A stretch of DNA of 64,000 bases from positions 2,418,001-2,482,000 of the forward strand of contig NZ_CP068083.1 in NCBI RefSeq assembly GCF_016725325.1, read 5' to 3'. The DNA comes from Sphingobacterium spiritivorum. GTDB lineage: Bacteria > Bacteroidota > Bacteroidia > Sphingobacteriales > Sphingobacteriaceae. The translations under genes were made by a program, and so were the position numbers. The notes below the pieces were generated by a model. That model did no database searches and was not told where the DNA came from. It saw nothing but the letters and a program-made list of their open reading frames with translations. Positions 45,345 to 53,687 of the stretch are shown here, one piece after another. The first letter of the stretch is position 1. Each line of letters begins with the position of its first letter.

Positions 45345-47036
45345 CTATTGAACATCCCACCAGATACGACCTCTAATGTCGTTTGGTGTACCAAATCCAG
45401 GAATACTAGCCATATCATCAATAGCTTTATTGATGTTTTCAGCATTCATATTTGTCGGGAATGGACGTGCAATAGAGAATCTTCTTGGCATTTCTAAAAC
45501 AGAACCTGAGCTGGTAAAGATTTCAGCTTTGAAGAGGTTTCCATTGACAGAAGGGTAACCGGTACGTTTCACCAATGCCCAGGCTTCATTGTTATTTTTG
45601 AAATAATTGATGTATTGCTGAATACATATTTGTTCAAGAGCATTTGCCTGATTGAATACAACGCCTGGACTTGCTTTGTACGTTGTTACTTCGGCAGGAG
45701 TCAATGCCTGATAACCTGTTATTTTTGCGGTTGATGCCGCCTTATCATGTTCTGCCAATGCAGCATCGATACCCTGATAATACAAACTTTGGACATCTGC
45801 TGGTGTTCCATAGATATTGCGCTGAGCCAGCTCAGCTCTCATAAACAATACATCAGAATAATTGATAATAGGAAATGTCATGTTTCCATTGTTCGGAGTA
45901 CTATTAAAATAGCTTGAGCGGATAGATGACGGTAATCTTGCTCCTGTCACATCCTGATTATTGAATTTGTATGTTATTGCTGTAAAGTATGTCGCATTAG
46001 CCGGATCAAGTGATGCATCAGGACTGATATACTGTCCGCGATATAACTGTCCATCCCAAACAAAACTGGCTGGAATTTTTCCCTGCGCCTGAGCTGCTTC
46101 GAAACGCTCTTTTGTAAAGTGAGATGGTTCGTAGTAAATTCTTATACGCGGATCACTTGTTTTCCACATAAAATCAACCATATTTTTCGAACCCGAAACT
46201 GTCCGTTGGTTAGTTGGATTATCTTCAGCTCCTGTGAATCCACTTCTGGCAATAAATTTCCACGACTCACTGTCATTACTGATAACTCCGGCAGGGTCGC
46301 CCAGCACTTCTGCTGCGATTGCACGTAGCTTTTCAGGATTACGTTTCATCAAGCGCATAGCTATTTTTAAACGAAGACTGTTTGCCGCTTTAATCCATTT
46401 TGTAGCGTTTCCATCATAATAGATATCATAGCCGACCAGATTTGCCTGTGGAGCAGAAGTAGGAGCCTTCAGTTTTTCTACAGCAGCTTTTAATTGTGCA
46501 TCCAAAATATCATAAAGCTGCTCCTGTGTATCATACTTAGGGGTTAATAGAGGAGGAGTTGTATAACGGGCTCTAAATGCTTCAGAATAAGCTATACTAC
46601 CATATACATCTGAGGTGTACCATGCAAAGTAAGCGAGAGGAATATCTACAATGGCATTAAGGTGTGTATATGAAGCTTGTTTATCCGCTGGAAGTTTTTT
46701 AATAACTTCTTTGATATCGAACAATCTGTTACCTACACCGTTGTAAAACATATTCCAGCGGACACCAATATTACCAGACGCCTGATAAGAGCCTTCAGTA
46801 TTACCTGCACCAATAGAAAATGTTTGTGACCAGTAGTAAATACCTAAGTAAAGATCATAATAACGTTCTCTTCCATTGTTATGGATGGATAACAATCCCG
46901 TGGGAAGTTCATATTCTGGTGGAATATTCAGTACAGCATCCGGATCTGTATTCAAATCCGAAAATTTATCTCTTCCACATGAGGCTGTGATTGCTATCAC
47001 AAAAAAGAGAGTTAATATTTTGATTGTATTTTTCAT
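45345..47036 (-). CDS. SusD/RagB-family nutrient-binding lipoprotein (SusD-like_2 type)
   Basis: The 563-residue lipoprotein has a signal peptide ending ITASC. The N-terminal segment SDLNTDPDAVLNIPPEYELPTGL is the usual start of the SusD-like_2 group. The TPR-like helical core (NAIVDIPLAYFAWYTSDVYGSIAYSEAF; KWIKAANSLRLKIAMRLMKRNPEKL) and the C-terminal FSIARPFPTNMNAENINKAI follow. It should form the surface lid on the SusC barrel encoded 32 bases upstream. The ligand is unknown. Instead of glycosidases, the following genes are a redoxin and a copper/haem monooxygenase, so a peptide or small-molecule ligand is as likely as a glycan. Confidence 0.93.
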   Translation of the reverse strand: MKNTIKILTLFFVIAITASCGRDKFSDLNTDPDAVLNIPPEYELPTGLLSIHNNGRERYYDLYLGIYYWSQTFSIGAGNTEGSYQASGNIGVRWNMFYNGVGNRLFDIKEVIKKLPADKQASYTHLNAIVDIPLAYFAWYTSDVYGSIAYSEAFRARYTTPPLLTPKYDTQEQLYDILDAQLKAAVEKLKAPTSAPQANLVGYDIYYDGNATKWIKAANSLRLKIAMRLMKRNPEKLRAIAAEVLGDPAGVISNDSESWKFIARSGFTGAEDNPTNQRTVSGSKNMVDFMWKTSDPRIRIYYEPSHFTKERFEAAQAQGKIPASFVWDGQLYRGQYISPDASLDPANATYFTAITYKFNNQDVTGARLPSSIRSSYFNSTPNNGNMTFPIINYSDVLFMRAELAQRNIYGTPADVQSLYYQGIDAALAEHDKAASTAKITGYQALTPAEVTTYKASPGVVFNQANALEQICIQQYINYFKNNNEAWALVKRTGYPSVNGNLFKAEIFTSSGSVLEMPRRFSIARPFPTNMNAENINKAIDDMASIPGFGTPNDIRGRIWWDVQ

Positions 47037-47068
47037 TTCTGTAAAATTAAATTTTAGTTACCTACACA

Positions 47069-50000
47069 CTAAAAACTACCATTGATACTAAAACCAAACC
47101 GACGTACATAAGGCATTGCCGATCCTTCATTCATGGCACCTGAACTACTGTCATTAATACTATAAGGATTAAAATTGTCAGGAGCACTATTGTAAATGAA
47201 GAATAAATCATTACCATATACACCAACTCGTAACCCGTTCATTTTTAATTTTTTAGCGAATGTTGATGGAAGGTCATAGTTTAAACTAACTTGTTGTACC
47301 GAAACCCATGAGGACTCATACATTGAACGTTCCCGGATACCACTAAACCAAGAGTGCGAATTACTGTAATATGCTGCCGCACTAGCCGGACGCATATAAC
47401 CAGCATCTACTGCTTCTTGATGTGACATACCTGAGATGTCTACAACTTTACCACCGAAATTCACTGTAGTACCTTGTTTATATATACCATCAAGAATAAC
47501 TCCGTCATTTCTTGCAACACCTGCTGCTGTTGTAAATGCTACACCTCCGAATTCTTCTGAACGACCTGGTAGTGTACTTTTCAATGTTCCCAACCATGAA
47601 CCAAAGTCTTTCGTTGAAGAATAAACCATTCCACCATATTTAGCATCTACTGCTACTACCAATTGGAATGTTTTATAGTTGAATGTATTTCTCCAGTTAC
47701 CTAAGAATTTAGGAAGAATAGAACCTAAAACAGGAGCTTTATCAATTCCTTGAGTGTAATTAGCTGCGCGTTCATATATTGTAGAAGTTCCGTTAGGAGA
47801 AGAAAGTACACGCTTACCGTTAAGCGCACTTTCTGTAGGATTTCCATTTCCATCTACAGCCTGATATTTTGCATATGCATATGGTGCTATAACAGTTCCG
47901 TAATCTCCTCCTACTTTAGCAACAGCTTGATAGCCATCCCCTCCACCAACTCCGATGTATTCCAATCCGAAAGGAAGAGATAAAATAGTATTGCGGTTAC
48001 GAGTATAATTGAAACGGGTATCCCAAGAAAAGTTATCTGTTTTAACCGGAATACCAAATAAGACGAGCTCAATTCCTTTGTTACGAACTTTACCACCATT
48101 TAATAATGCGGCGCTGACACCCGATGTAGTTTCTGTGACGAAACTGATAATCTGGTCTTTTGAATCTTGAGAATAGTATGAAATGTTTGTTCCTAATCTA
48201 TTGTTCAGCATTCTGACTTCAAGACCAGCTTCGTATTTGGTTGTGCGTTCAGGGCGTAAATTTTGATTAGGTAATGTGTTACTTTGGTAACCATAGTTAA
48301 GAACAGATCTTCCTAAGTAGTCGTTGTAAGCCCCACCTGTAGAATATGCTCCGGTATTTGTCGTATATGCACCTGTTCCATTACCAGTTTGTACATACGA
48401 TAATCTTAGTGCACCATAATTGAATATAGACAGTTTCTCCTTGAATGTTTCATTAAACTTCCAGATAACATCGGCTCCTGGATAGAAATAGGAATAGGTT
48501 CCGTGTCCGTCATTGTAAACTAAAGAAGAATTCCAGTCATTACGGCCATAAATATTTAATGTTACATCATCACGATAGTCAAAGGAAGCCTGATAAAAGA
48601 GCGATCCTAAATGTCTTGCATTTGGTTTGTCTTCGCCTGCAATTACAAGATTACGGGAATTGCTGAGACGGTAGATGTCTGGGTAGATTGCTCCGTCAAT
48701 ACGAGCGTTTTGTCCTTTTGATCGGAAACTATAATATTCTCCACCTCCCAATAACATCACATTAAAATCATTTATTTTTTTGGTGTAGTGTAACGCTCCT
48801 CTAAATTGTGAAGTAAATCTACTGCTCATGCTGGTTGAGTATTCCGGATTTGCATAAGCTGAGTCACGACCTCTGGTTCTGTTTTCATAGTTACTTCCAA
48901 GGTAATTTATATTTACAAAACCTTGAAATTTCAAATAATCTGTAAAAGGAACTTGTACATCAATGGAACCACGAACGTTATCATCATTAGTAACACGATT
49001 ATTCTCATACAAATTGTATAGTACACTAGAAAAACCTGTCTCATCGGCTCTGTTCCAACCTCCTGTAGCAGATTTATAGTTATCCATCCAATATTTTGTA
49101 TCGTAATAACGAGGAATACCGGAGACAAAATTGACTAACACACTTCCGGCGGATGTATTACCCGATAACATTGCATTGCCACCACCAACATCAGCCGCAT
49201 TGCGAGCCTCACTTTTTACATAGGAAACATTTGCATCAACAATTACTTTTCCTAATAAACGCTGAGTTCCACGGAAATTAACACTATTTCTAGTGAAATC
49301 ATTGTTTGGTGTAATACCTTGGGAACCGTTTCTAGAATAGGATAGACGGAAAGATCCCTGAGCGTTACCACCGGAAATACCCACAGTAGTATTGTTACTT
49401 ATAGCTGTTCTGTAGGCATCCAGCATATTATTAGGTTTAGCTGAAAAAACAATTTCACGACCATCATAATCTAATAATGTCTGTCCATTAAATCTTGGAC
49501 CGAAATTGAATGCTGTAGCTGGCACCTGAAGTTGACCGCTTGGTGTTTGGACAAAGTCTCTGTCTCCACCTGTTGTACCCGGGCCAAATTCATTTTGAAA
49601 ATCCAGCGTTTTATATGCTTGATCCCATTGCGTGTTTTGAGTGATTGTTACACCCAGCCCTCTTTGTGCATATCCGGTTTTAGTTGTTATTAAGATAACA
49701 CCACTTTGCGCCCGGCTACCATACAATGCAGTAACTGCACCACCTCTTAATACGGTGATATTCTCAATGTCATCCGGATTTAGATCTTTTAAGATATTTC
49801 CGAAATCTTGATTTCCACCACGATTTGGTAATACCATATCCTGATCCATGATAATATTATCAATAACGATCAAAGGTTGGTTGTTGTAAGGATCCAAAGA
49901 GGCACTGCCGCGAATACGAAAGATAGGTGTGGATTGTGGTCCACCAACTCCCGGCTGGACCTGAAGTCCCGGTACCAAACCTTGTAATGCTGTAATAGGA

Positions 50001-50410
50001 TTAATTGCTCCTGTTCTGCGAATGTCTTCTCCTGACACTGTTGTAACAGCTGAACCGATCTGGCTTCTTTTGCGCTCAGCAAAACCTGTTACTACAACTT
50101 CATCCAAAGCCCCTTCTTCAGGAGTCAGAGTCACGTTGATGGTGCTGCTGTTGGCCACTTGGATTTCCTGGGCGATATAACCTACAATAGAAAATCGTAT
50201 GGTTTCTCCCTTCTGGGCTTGAATGGTATAGGTACCATCTTCTTTTGTTTGGGTTGCGCGGGAGGTGCCTTTAACGGCTACCGTTACTCCGCCTACATTC
50301 CCGGTCGTACTCGTCACTTTCCCTGTGACGGATTGTTGTGCAAATAGACTGGATATCGAAAAAACAGATACCATGACTATCATACAGCATGATGTGTAGA
50401 ATTGCTTCAT
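47069..50410 (-). CDS. SusC/RagA-family TonB-dependent outer-membrane receptor
   Basis: The 1113-residue protein has a signal peptide (KQFYTSCCMIVMVSVFSISSLFAQQ), a carboxypeptidase-regulatory domain (VTGKVTSTTGNVGGVTVAVKG), the TonB-box region GALDEVVVTGFAERKR, and a plug with DIENITVLRGGAVTALYGSRAQSGVILITTK. The large barrel ends MPYVRRFGFSINGSF. There is no STN domain, so it is not sigma/FecR-coupled. Its first about 110 residues closely resemble those of the SusC at 59558-62782, while the barrels differ. It is first in the leftward operon SusC-SusD-redoxin-monooxygenase-ligase-lipoprotein. A 350-base leader region upstream contains inverted repeats. Confidence 0.95.
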   Translation of the reverse strand: MKQFYTSCCMIVMVSVFSISSLFAQQSVTGKVTSTTGNVGGVTVAVKGTSRATQTKEDGTYTIQAQKGETIRFSIVGYIAQEIQVANSSTINVTLTPEEGALDEVVVTGFAERKRSQIGSAVTTVSGEDIRRTGAINPITALQGLVPGLQVQPGVGGPQSTPIFRIRGSASLDPYNNQPLIVIDNIIMDQDMVLPNRGGNQDFGNILKDLNPDDIENITVLRGGAVTALYGSRAQSGVILITTKTGYAQRGLGVTITQNTQWDQAYKTLDFQNEFGPGTTGGDRDFVQTPSGQLQVPATAFNFGPRFNGQTLLDYDGREIVFSAKPNNMLDAYRTAISNNTTVGISGGNAQGSFRLSYSRNGSQGITPNNDFTRNSVNFRGTQRLLGKVIVDANVSYVKSEARNAADVGGGNAMLSGNTSAGSVLVNFVSGIPRYYDTKYWMDNYKSATGGWNRADETGFSSVLYNLYENNRVTNDDNVRGSIDVQVPFTDYLKFQGFVNINYLGSNYENRTRGRDSAYANPEYSTSMSSRFTSQFRGALHYTKKINDFNVMLLGGGEYYSFRSKGQNARIDGAIYPDIYRLSNSRNLVIAGEDKPNARHLGSLFYQASFDYRDDVTLNIYGRNDWNSSLVYNDGHGTYSYFYPGADVIWKFNETFKEKLSIFNYGALRLSYVQTGNGTGAYTTNTGAYSTGGAYNDYLGRSVLNYGYQSNTLPNQNLRPERTTKYEAGLEVRMLNNRLGTNISYYSQDSKDQIISFVTETTSGVSAALLNGGKVRNKGIELVLFGIPVKTDNFSWDTRFNYTRNRNTILSLPFGLEYIGVGGGDGYQAVAKVGGDYGTVIAPYAYAKYQAVDGNGNPTESALNGKRVLSSPNGTSTIYERAANYTQGIDKAPVLGSILPKFLGNWRNTFNYKTFQLVVAVDAKYGGMVYSSTKDFGSWLGTLKSTLPGRSEEFGGVAFTTAAGVARNDGVILDGIYKQGTTVNFGGKVVDISGMSHQEAVDAGYMRPASAAAYYSNSHSWFSGIRERSMYESSWVSVQQVSLNYDLPSTFAKKLKMNGLRVGVYGNDLFFIYNSAPDNFNPYSINDSSSGAMNEGSAMPYVRRFGFSINGSF

Positions 50411-50609
50411 GTGAATTAGGTTATTTTCAGGTAATAATAATTACATAAATTTAACACAATGGATATATAACTTCCAAATCTTTTTAAAAAAAAATAATAA
50501 GATGAGTGTTGTTTATGTATTTTTTGATTTAATCTTGGTTAATAAATAAAGATTTAACAAAGATTTTATCATGCTTTTCAGTAAGTGAATAGAATAGTGT
50601 TGATATTGT

Positions 50610-50673
50610 AAAAAGAAGTACTCACAAGAATTACTTCCAGCACTTCTTTTTATATGAAAGCTGCTTTCATATA
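50610..50673 (-). repeat. Adjacent inverted repeats upstream of the SusC operon
   Basis: AAAAAGAAGT (50610-50619) pairs with ACTTCTTTTT (50642-50651). The internal GAAGTA (50615-50620) could instead pair with TACTTC (50632-50637). A separate TATATGAAAG / CTTTCATATA hairpin (arms 50651-50660, 50664-50673) shares the boundary base. The pairings compete, as in attenuator-type leaders, if the region is transcribed. Confidence 0.4.
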
Positions 50674-50764
50674 CTTGTTTCGTGATCTTATAATATAGGA
50701 TTATTGGGTAAACGAACTGCTAAAGTATATCGCTAACTTAACGAGATTTTGAGATAATTTAGGA

Positions 50765-50818
50765 TATAAAAAAGGCGATGCCCCGAATGTTAACATTCGG
50801 GGCATCGCCTTTTTTATA
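50765..50818. terminator. Long perfect palindromic terminator at the end of the fucosidase PUL
   Basis: A perfect palindrome with 27-base arms and no loop spacer is centred at 50791/50792. It has a GC-rich core (GGCGATGCCCCGAATGTT), an A6 start and a T6 end. It begins 8 bases after the GH29 stop. It is symmetric, so it can work in both directions. Confidence 0.92.
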
Positions 50819-50825
50819 AGATATT

Positions 50826-52610
50826 TTACTTCTCTTCCAGCCAGATTCTGTTTAGCCAAAGAGGTTTGTTTCCTTTGATTTGAAATCGGATTTCATAGGC
50901 TCCGGCGTTTGAAAATTGAAGTGTTCCGGTATTGTTGTCTACAAATTCATCGACATAGTTATTTTCGTTTGGTTCGGCAACCATTTTACCAGTTGGGGTA
51001 ATTTTTCCTTCCAGTTGACGGCTGCCTTCAGCCACTTTAATTTCTACGTTTTCTTTATTCGGGTTATGAGCGGAGACGGCTACTGAATACGTTCCTGCTT
51101 TTGGAATATATACTTTCCAGCGGATTTCTTTAAGTTGATCAACGATCAGATGAGTAGGTCTGAGACCATCATAACGAACTACTTTAAAATCCTTATTGAT
51201 CGTATTGATACTGTTTAATGAAAATCCTCCGAATGTCGACTCACCAGCAATATCCTTTTCTAATGTAACAGCCTGAGGAAATTCAAAAGCGACAACAGAA
51301 ACAAAAGGATTACTTTGAGAAGAAGGTAATTTCACGTGGATCAAAGGTCCTGTCTGATCGAATGCTAACTTTTCTTTGCTGCCATCTTCTTTCCACAATT
51401 CTACACCGGAAGGGGGTGAGCTGATGCCACTGATGCGGAGAATATGATCCAAAGGCCAGTTAAAGACATGAGCATATACCATTTGTTTGCCGTTAACCAT
51501 TTTGGTTGTCAGTTTGCCCCAGTCATGCTGATCTGTACGGAGCTCCAGACCTGTATTGCCATATAATGCTTCTCCGTTTTTTGTCAGCCAGTTTCCTAAA
51601 TCACGGAGGCGGCTTATGCTCTCATAAGGAACTGTTCCATCAGCACGGGGACCGATATTCAGTGTGAAATCTCCATTCATACTGACATTACTGATCAGGG
51701 AATTGAACAACTGCGTTGTAGATTTCCATTCATTTTCCTGTGCATTATATCCCCAGGAATGTGCTATAGTACCCGGAGTTTCCCAGGGGTGAGTTGTATA
51801 GGCTGTTCCGAACTGATTATCTCCCAATGTTTCAAAATCAATATTCGGGTCAGAAGCAGGTAGCCCAAGTCGGGAATTGATAAGACAATCGGGCTGAAGC
51901 TCACGTATTAAAGCAATAGCCTGATCCAGCTGCTCTTTTTTGAAAATAGTTTTTTGATACGGTATCCACATGTCAAACCACATAATCGCGATATCCCCGT
52001 AATTGGTGAGTAGCTCTCTTAACTGAGGTAAAGCTTTTTCCTGCCAGTACTGATTGAATTGCGCATCAGTAACACGTCCGGTCAATTCCTGCATATGATT
52101 CCAGGCATATGGATGTTCCCAGTCAATCCAGTGTGAATAATAAAACCCCAGTTTCATGCCATGTTTACGACAGGCATCTGCCAGTTCTTTGATGACATCG
52201 CGCTTGCTTCCACTAAGTTTAGGCAGGCTGTAATCACCTATTTTGGTATCCCATATGGCTACTCCGTCGTGGTGTTTGGTGGTGATAATGATGTACTTCA
52301 TTCCGGCTTCTTTTGCCAGTAATACCCATTGTTCCGGGTTGATCTTATCCCAGTCAAACCGGGTAGCAAGTGTACCATATTCCTCTTTGGAGATTCGGTT
52401 GCGGTACCGGATCCATTCGGCATAATTATTTACATAACGCAGTTTTTCTCCCTTCCATAAACCTTCTGCAGCACTGTAAAGCCCCCAATGAATAAACATT
52501 CCAAACCGGTCCTGCTTGAACCATTCTGTCCGCTTTTCCGGACTGAGCTGGGCAAAGGAGCTAAACGATAAGCCTATAAATATGAAAAGGATAAGAAATA
52601 GTTTTTTCAT
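50826..52610 (-). CDS. GH29 alpha-L-fucosidase (long form with C-terminal domains)
   Basis: The 594-residue exported enzyme has a signal peptide (KKLFLILFIFIGLSFSSFAQ). The retaining TIM-barrel catalytic domain (about 22-340) has FGMFIHWGLYSAAEG, ITTKHHDGVAIWDTK, FYYSHWIDWEHP and the nucleophile region IAIMWFD213MW. After it come two beta-sandwich-type regions. The last (RWKVYIPKAGTYSVAVSAHNP ... LQFSNAGAYEIRFQIKGNKPLWLNRIWLEEK) resembles a carbohydrate-binding module. It is the last gene of the PUL, 44 bases after the sialidase-fold gene, and is followed by the palindromic terminator. The two GH29 enzymes of this locus are divergent from each other, so they probably cut different fucose linkages. 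Confidence 0.94.
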   Translation of the reverse strand: MKKLFLILFIFIGLSFSSFAQLSPEKRTEWFKQDRFGMFIHWGLYSAAEGLWKGEKLRYVNNYAEWIRYRNRISKEEYGTLATRFDWDKINPEQWVLLAKEAGMKYIIITTKHHDGVAIWDTKIGDYSLPKLSGSKRDVIKELADACRKHGMKLGFYYSHWIDWEHPYAWNHMQELTGRVTDAQFNQYWQEKALPQLRELLTNYGDIAIMWFDMWIPYQKTIFKKEQLDQAIALIRELQPDCLINSRLGLPASDPNIDFETLGDNQFGTAYTTHPWETPGTIAHSWGYNAQENEWKSTTQLFNSLISNVSMNGDFTLNIGPRADGTVPYESISRLRDLGNWLTKNGEALYGNTGLELRTDQHDWGKLTTKMVNGKQMVYAHVFNWPLDHILRISGISSPPSGVELWKEDGSKEKLAFDQTGPLIHVKLPSSQSNPFVSVVAFEFPQAVTLEKDIAGESTFGGFSLNSINTINKDFKVVRYDGLRPTHLIVDQLKEIRWKVYIPKAGTYSVAVSAHNPNKENVEIKVAEGSRQLEGKITPTGKMVAEPNENNYVDEFVDNNTGTLQFSNAGAYEIRFQIKGNKPLWLNRIWLEEK

Positions 52611-52654
52611 CAGATCGGGGATTAGGATTAAGATTTAAATTTAGTTAATTCATA

Positions 52655-53684
52655 TCAGATTTTTAAGATAATATGTTTAATATTCCTACGGTTGTATGTA
52701 TACGTAATATGCACCAGGCCTTTAATATCCTGTATAATCGTAGGATAACTGAATTCTCCTTTATCCTCGTCTTCCAATACCAGAATATCTTTCCAGCTGA
52801 TACCATCTTTTGAATAGGCAACCCGGAGTTTGGCTCTGCCTTCCCACCAGTCTTTTCCCGGAATGTCAGGATTATAAACAATCAGGAAACCATTTTTGAT
52901 GCGGATAGCATCTGTAGCTGAATTGGGATTGATCAGATTTGTTTTGGATAATGCAGACCAGTTTTTCCCTTCATCCGAAGACCATGAAGTCATAACAAAC
53001 CCTTCCTTGCTGCGGCAAAGTACCTGGAGCCTTCCATCAGCATGCTGTACGATACTGGGTTGAATAATGTTGAACGGCGAGTTATGATCAATAGGATAAC
53101 TGGACCATGACTTCTGCTGATCATCGCTGCGCTCCACATGACCTATCCAACGGTCTTCAGTGACCTCTACACTGGATGGAGACAGAATAATGCCATTGGA
53201 GAGTTCCAATGGCTTATTTTTAACCGGGCCTAAAATACCCTTTGGCAACAGACTGGCAGATGACCACGTCTTGCCATTATCTGCTGAAGTCTTTACTGCA
53301 CCCCACCATTCACGTGGATTCGGTCCTACTTTATAATAGAGATACAGGGTATTGTCTTCTTTTGCTTTAAATAGTACAGGATTCCAACAGGCATATTGTA
53401 CGGTGTCATTACTGATTCCATCAGCTATCTGTTTAGGAACGGACCATTTCTGGCCGTCGAATGCTGAACTCCAGATGACCACATCTTTATTTCCTTCGTG
53501 TGTGCCTCCGAACCAGGAGGCTAGTATCTCCCCGGAAGCTGTTTCTGCAAGAGTAGAAGCATGACATTGCGCAAAATATCTGTTTTCTTCAAATAGAAAA
53601 CCCGTTTTCACCACTGTCGGCTGTATACCTATACAGGGAACCGAATAACAGGAGAACTCCACAGTATAAAATAAATCTGTTCAT
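52655..53684 (-). CDS. Sialidase-fold (BNR repeat) beta-propeller enzyme, apparent frameshift at the signal peptide
   Basis: The open frame from a GTG at 53662 gives 335 residues with Asp-box repeats (TSADNGKTWSSA, SSDEGKNWSAL, YSKDGISWKDI) and the family signatures ENRYFAQCHASTLAETASGEILASWFGGTHEGNKDVVIW. That frame has no signal peptide. Three bases after the GH3 stop, an ATG at 53682-53684 opens a typical one (NRFILYCGVLLLFGS) in another frame, which runs into a stop after about 31 codons. Deleting one base near 53636-53638 would join them as LLLFGSC-IGIQPTVV, a lipoprotein signal. So the gene is either a recent frameshift pseudogene, a sequencing error or a programmed shift. The GH33 RIP motif is not visible, so sialidase activity is unsure. 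Confidence 0.75.
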
Positions 53685-53687
53685 AGC

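Larger units (their letters stand above)
50411..50825. other. Intergenic/leader region between the fucosidase PUL and the SusC operon
   Basis: About 415 bases with no gene. It contains the PUL terminator (50765-50818), a TATATGAAAG-CTG-CTTTCATATA hairpin (50651-50673) and a nested pair of GAAGT/ACTTC inverted repeats (50610-50651). The rest is AT-rich and presumably holds the promoter of the leftward SusC operon. I find no perfect TAnnTTTG box. Confidence 0.55.
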
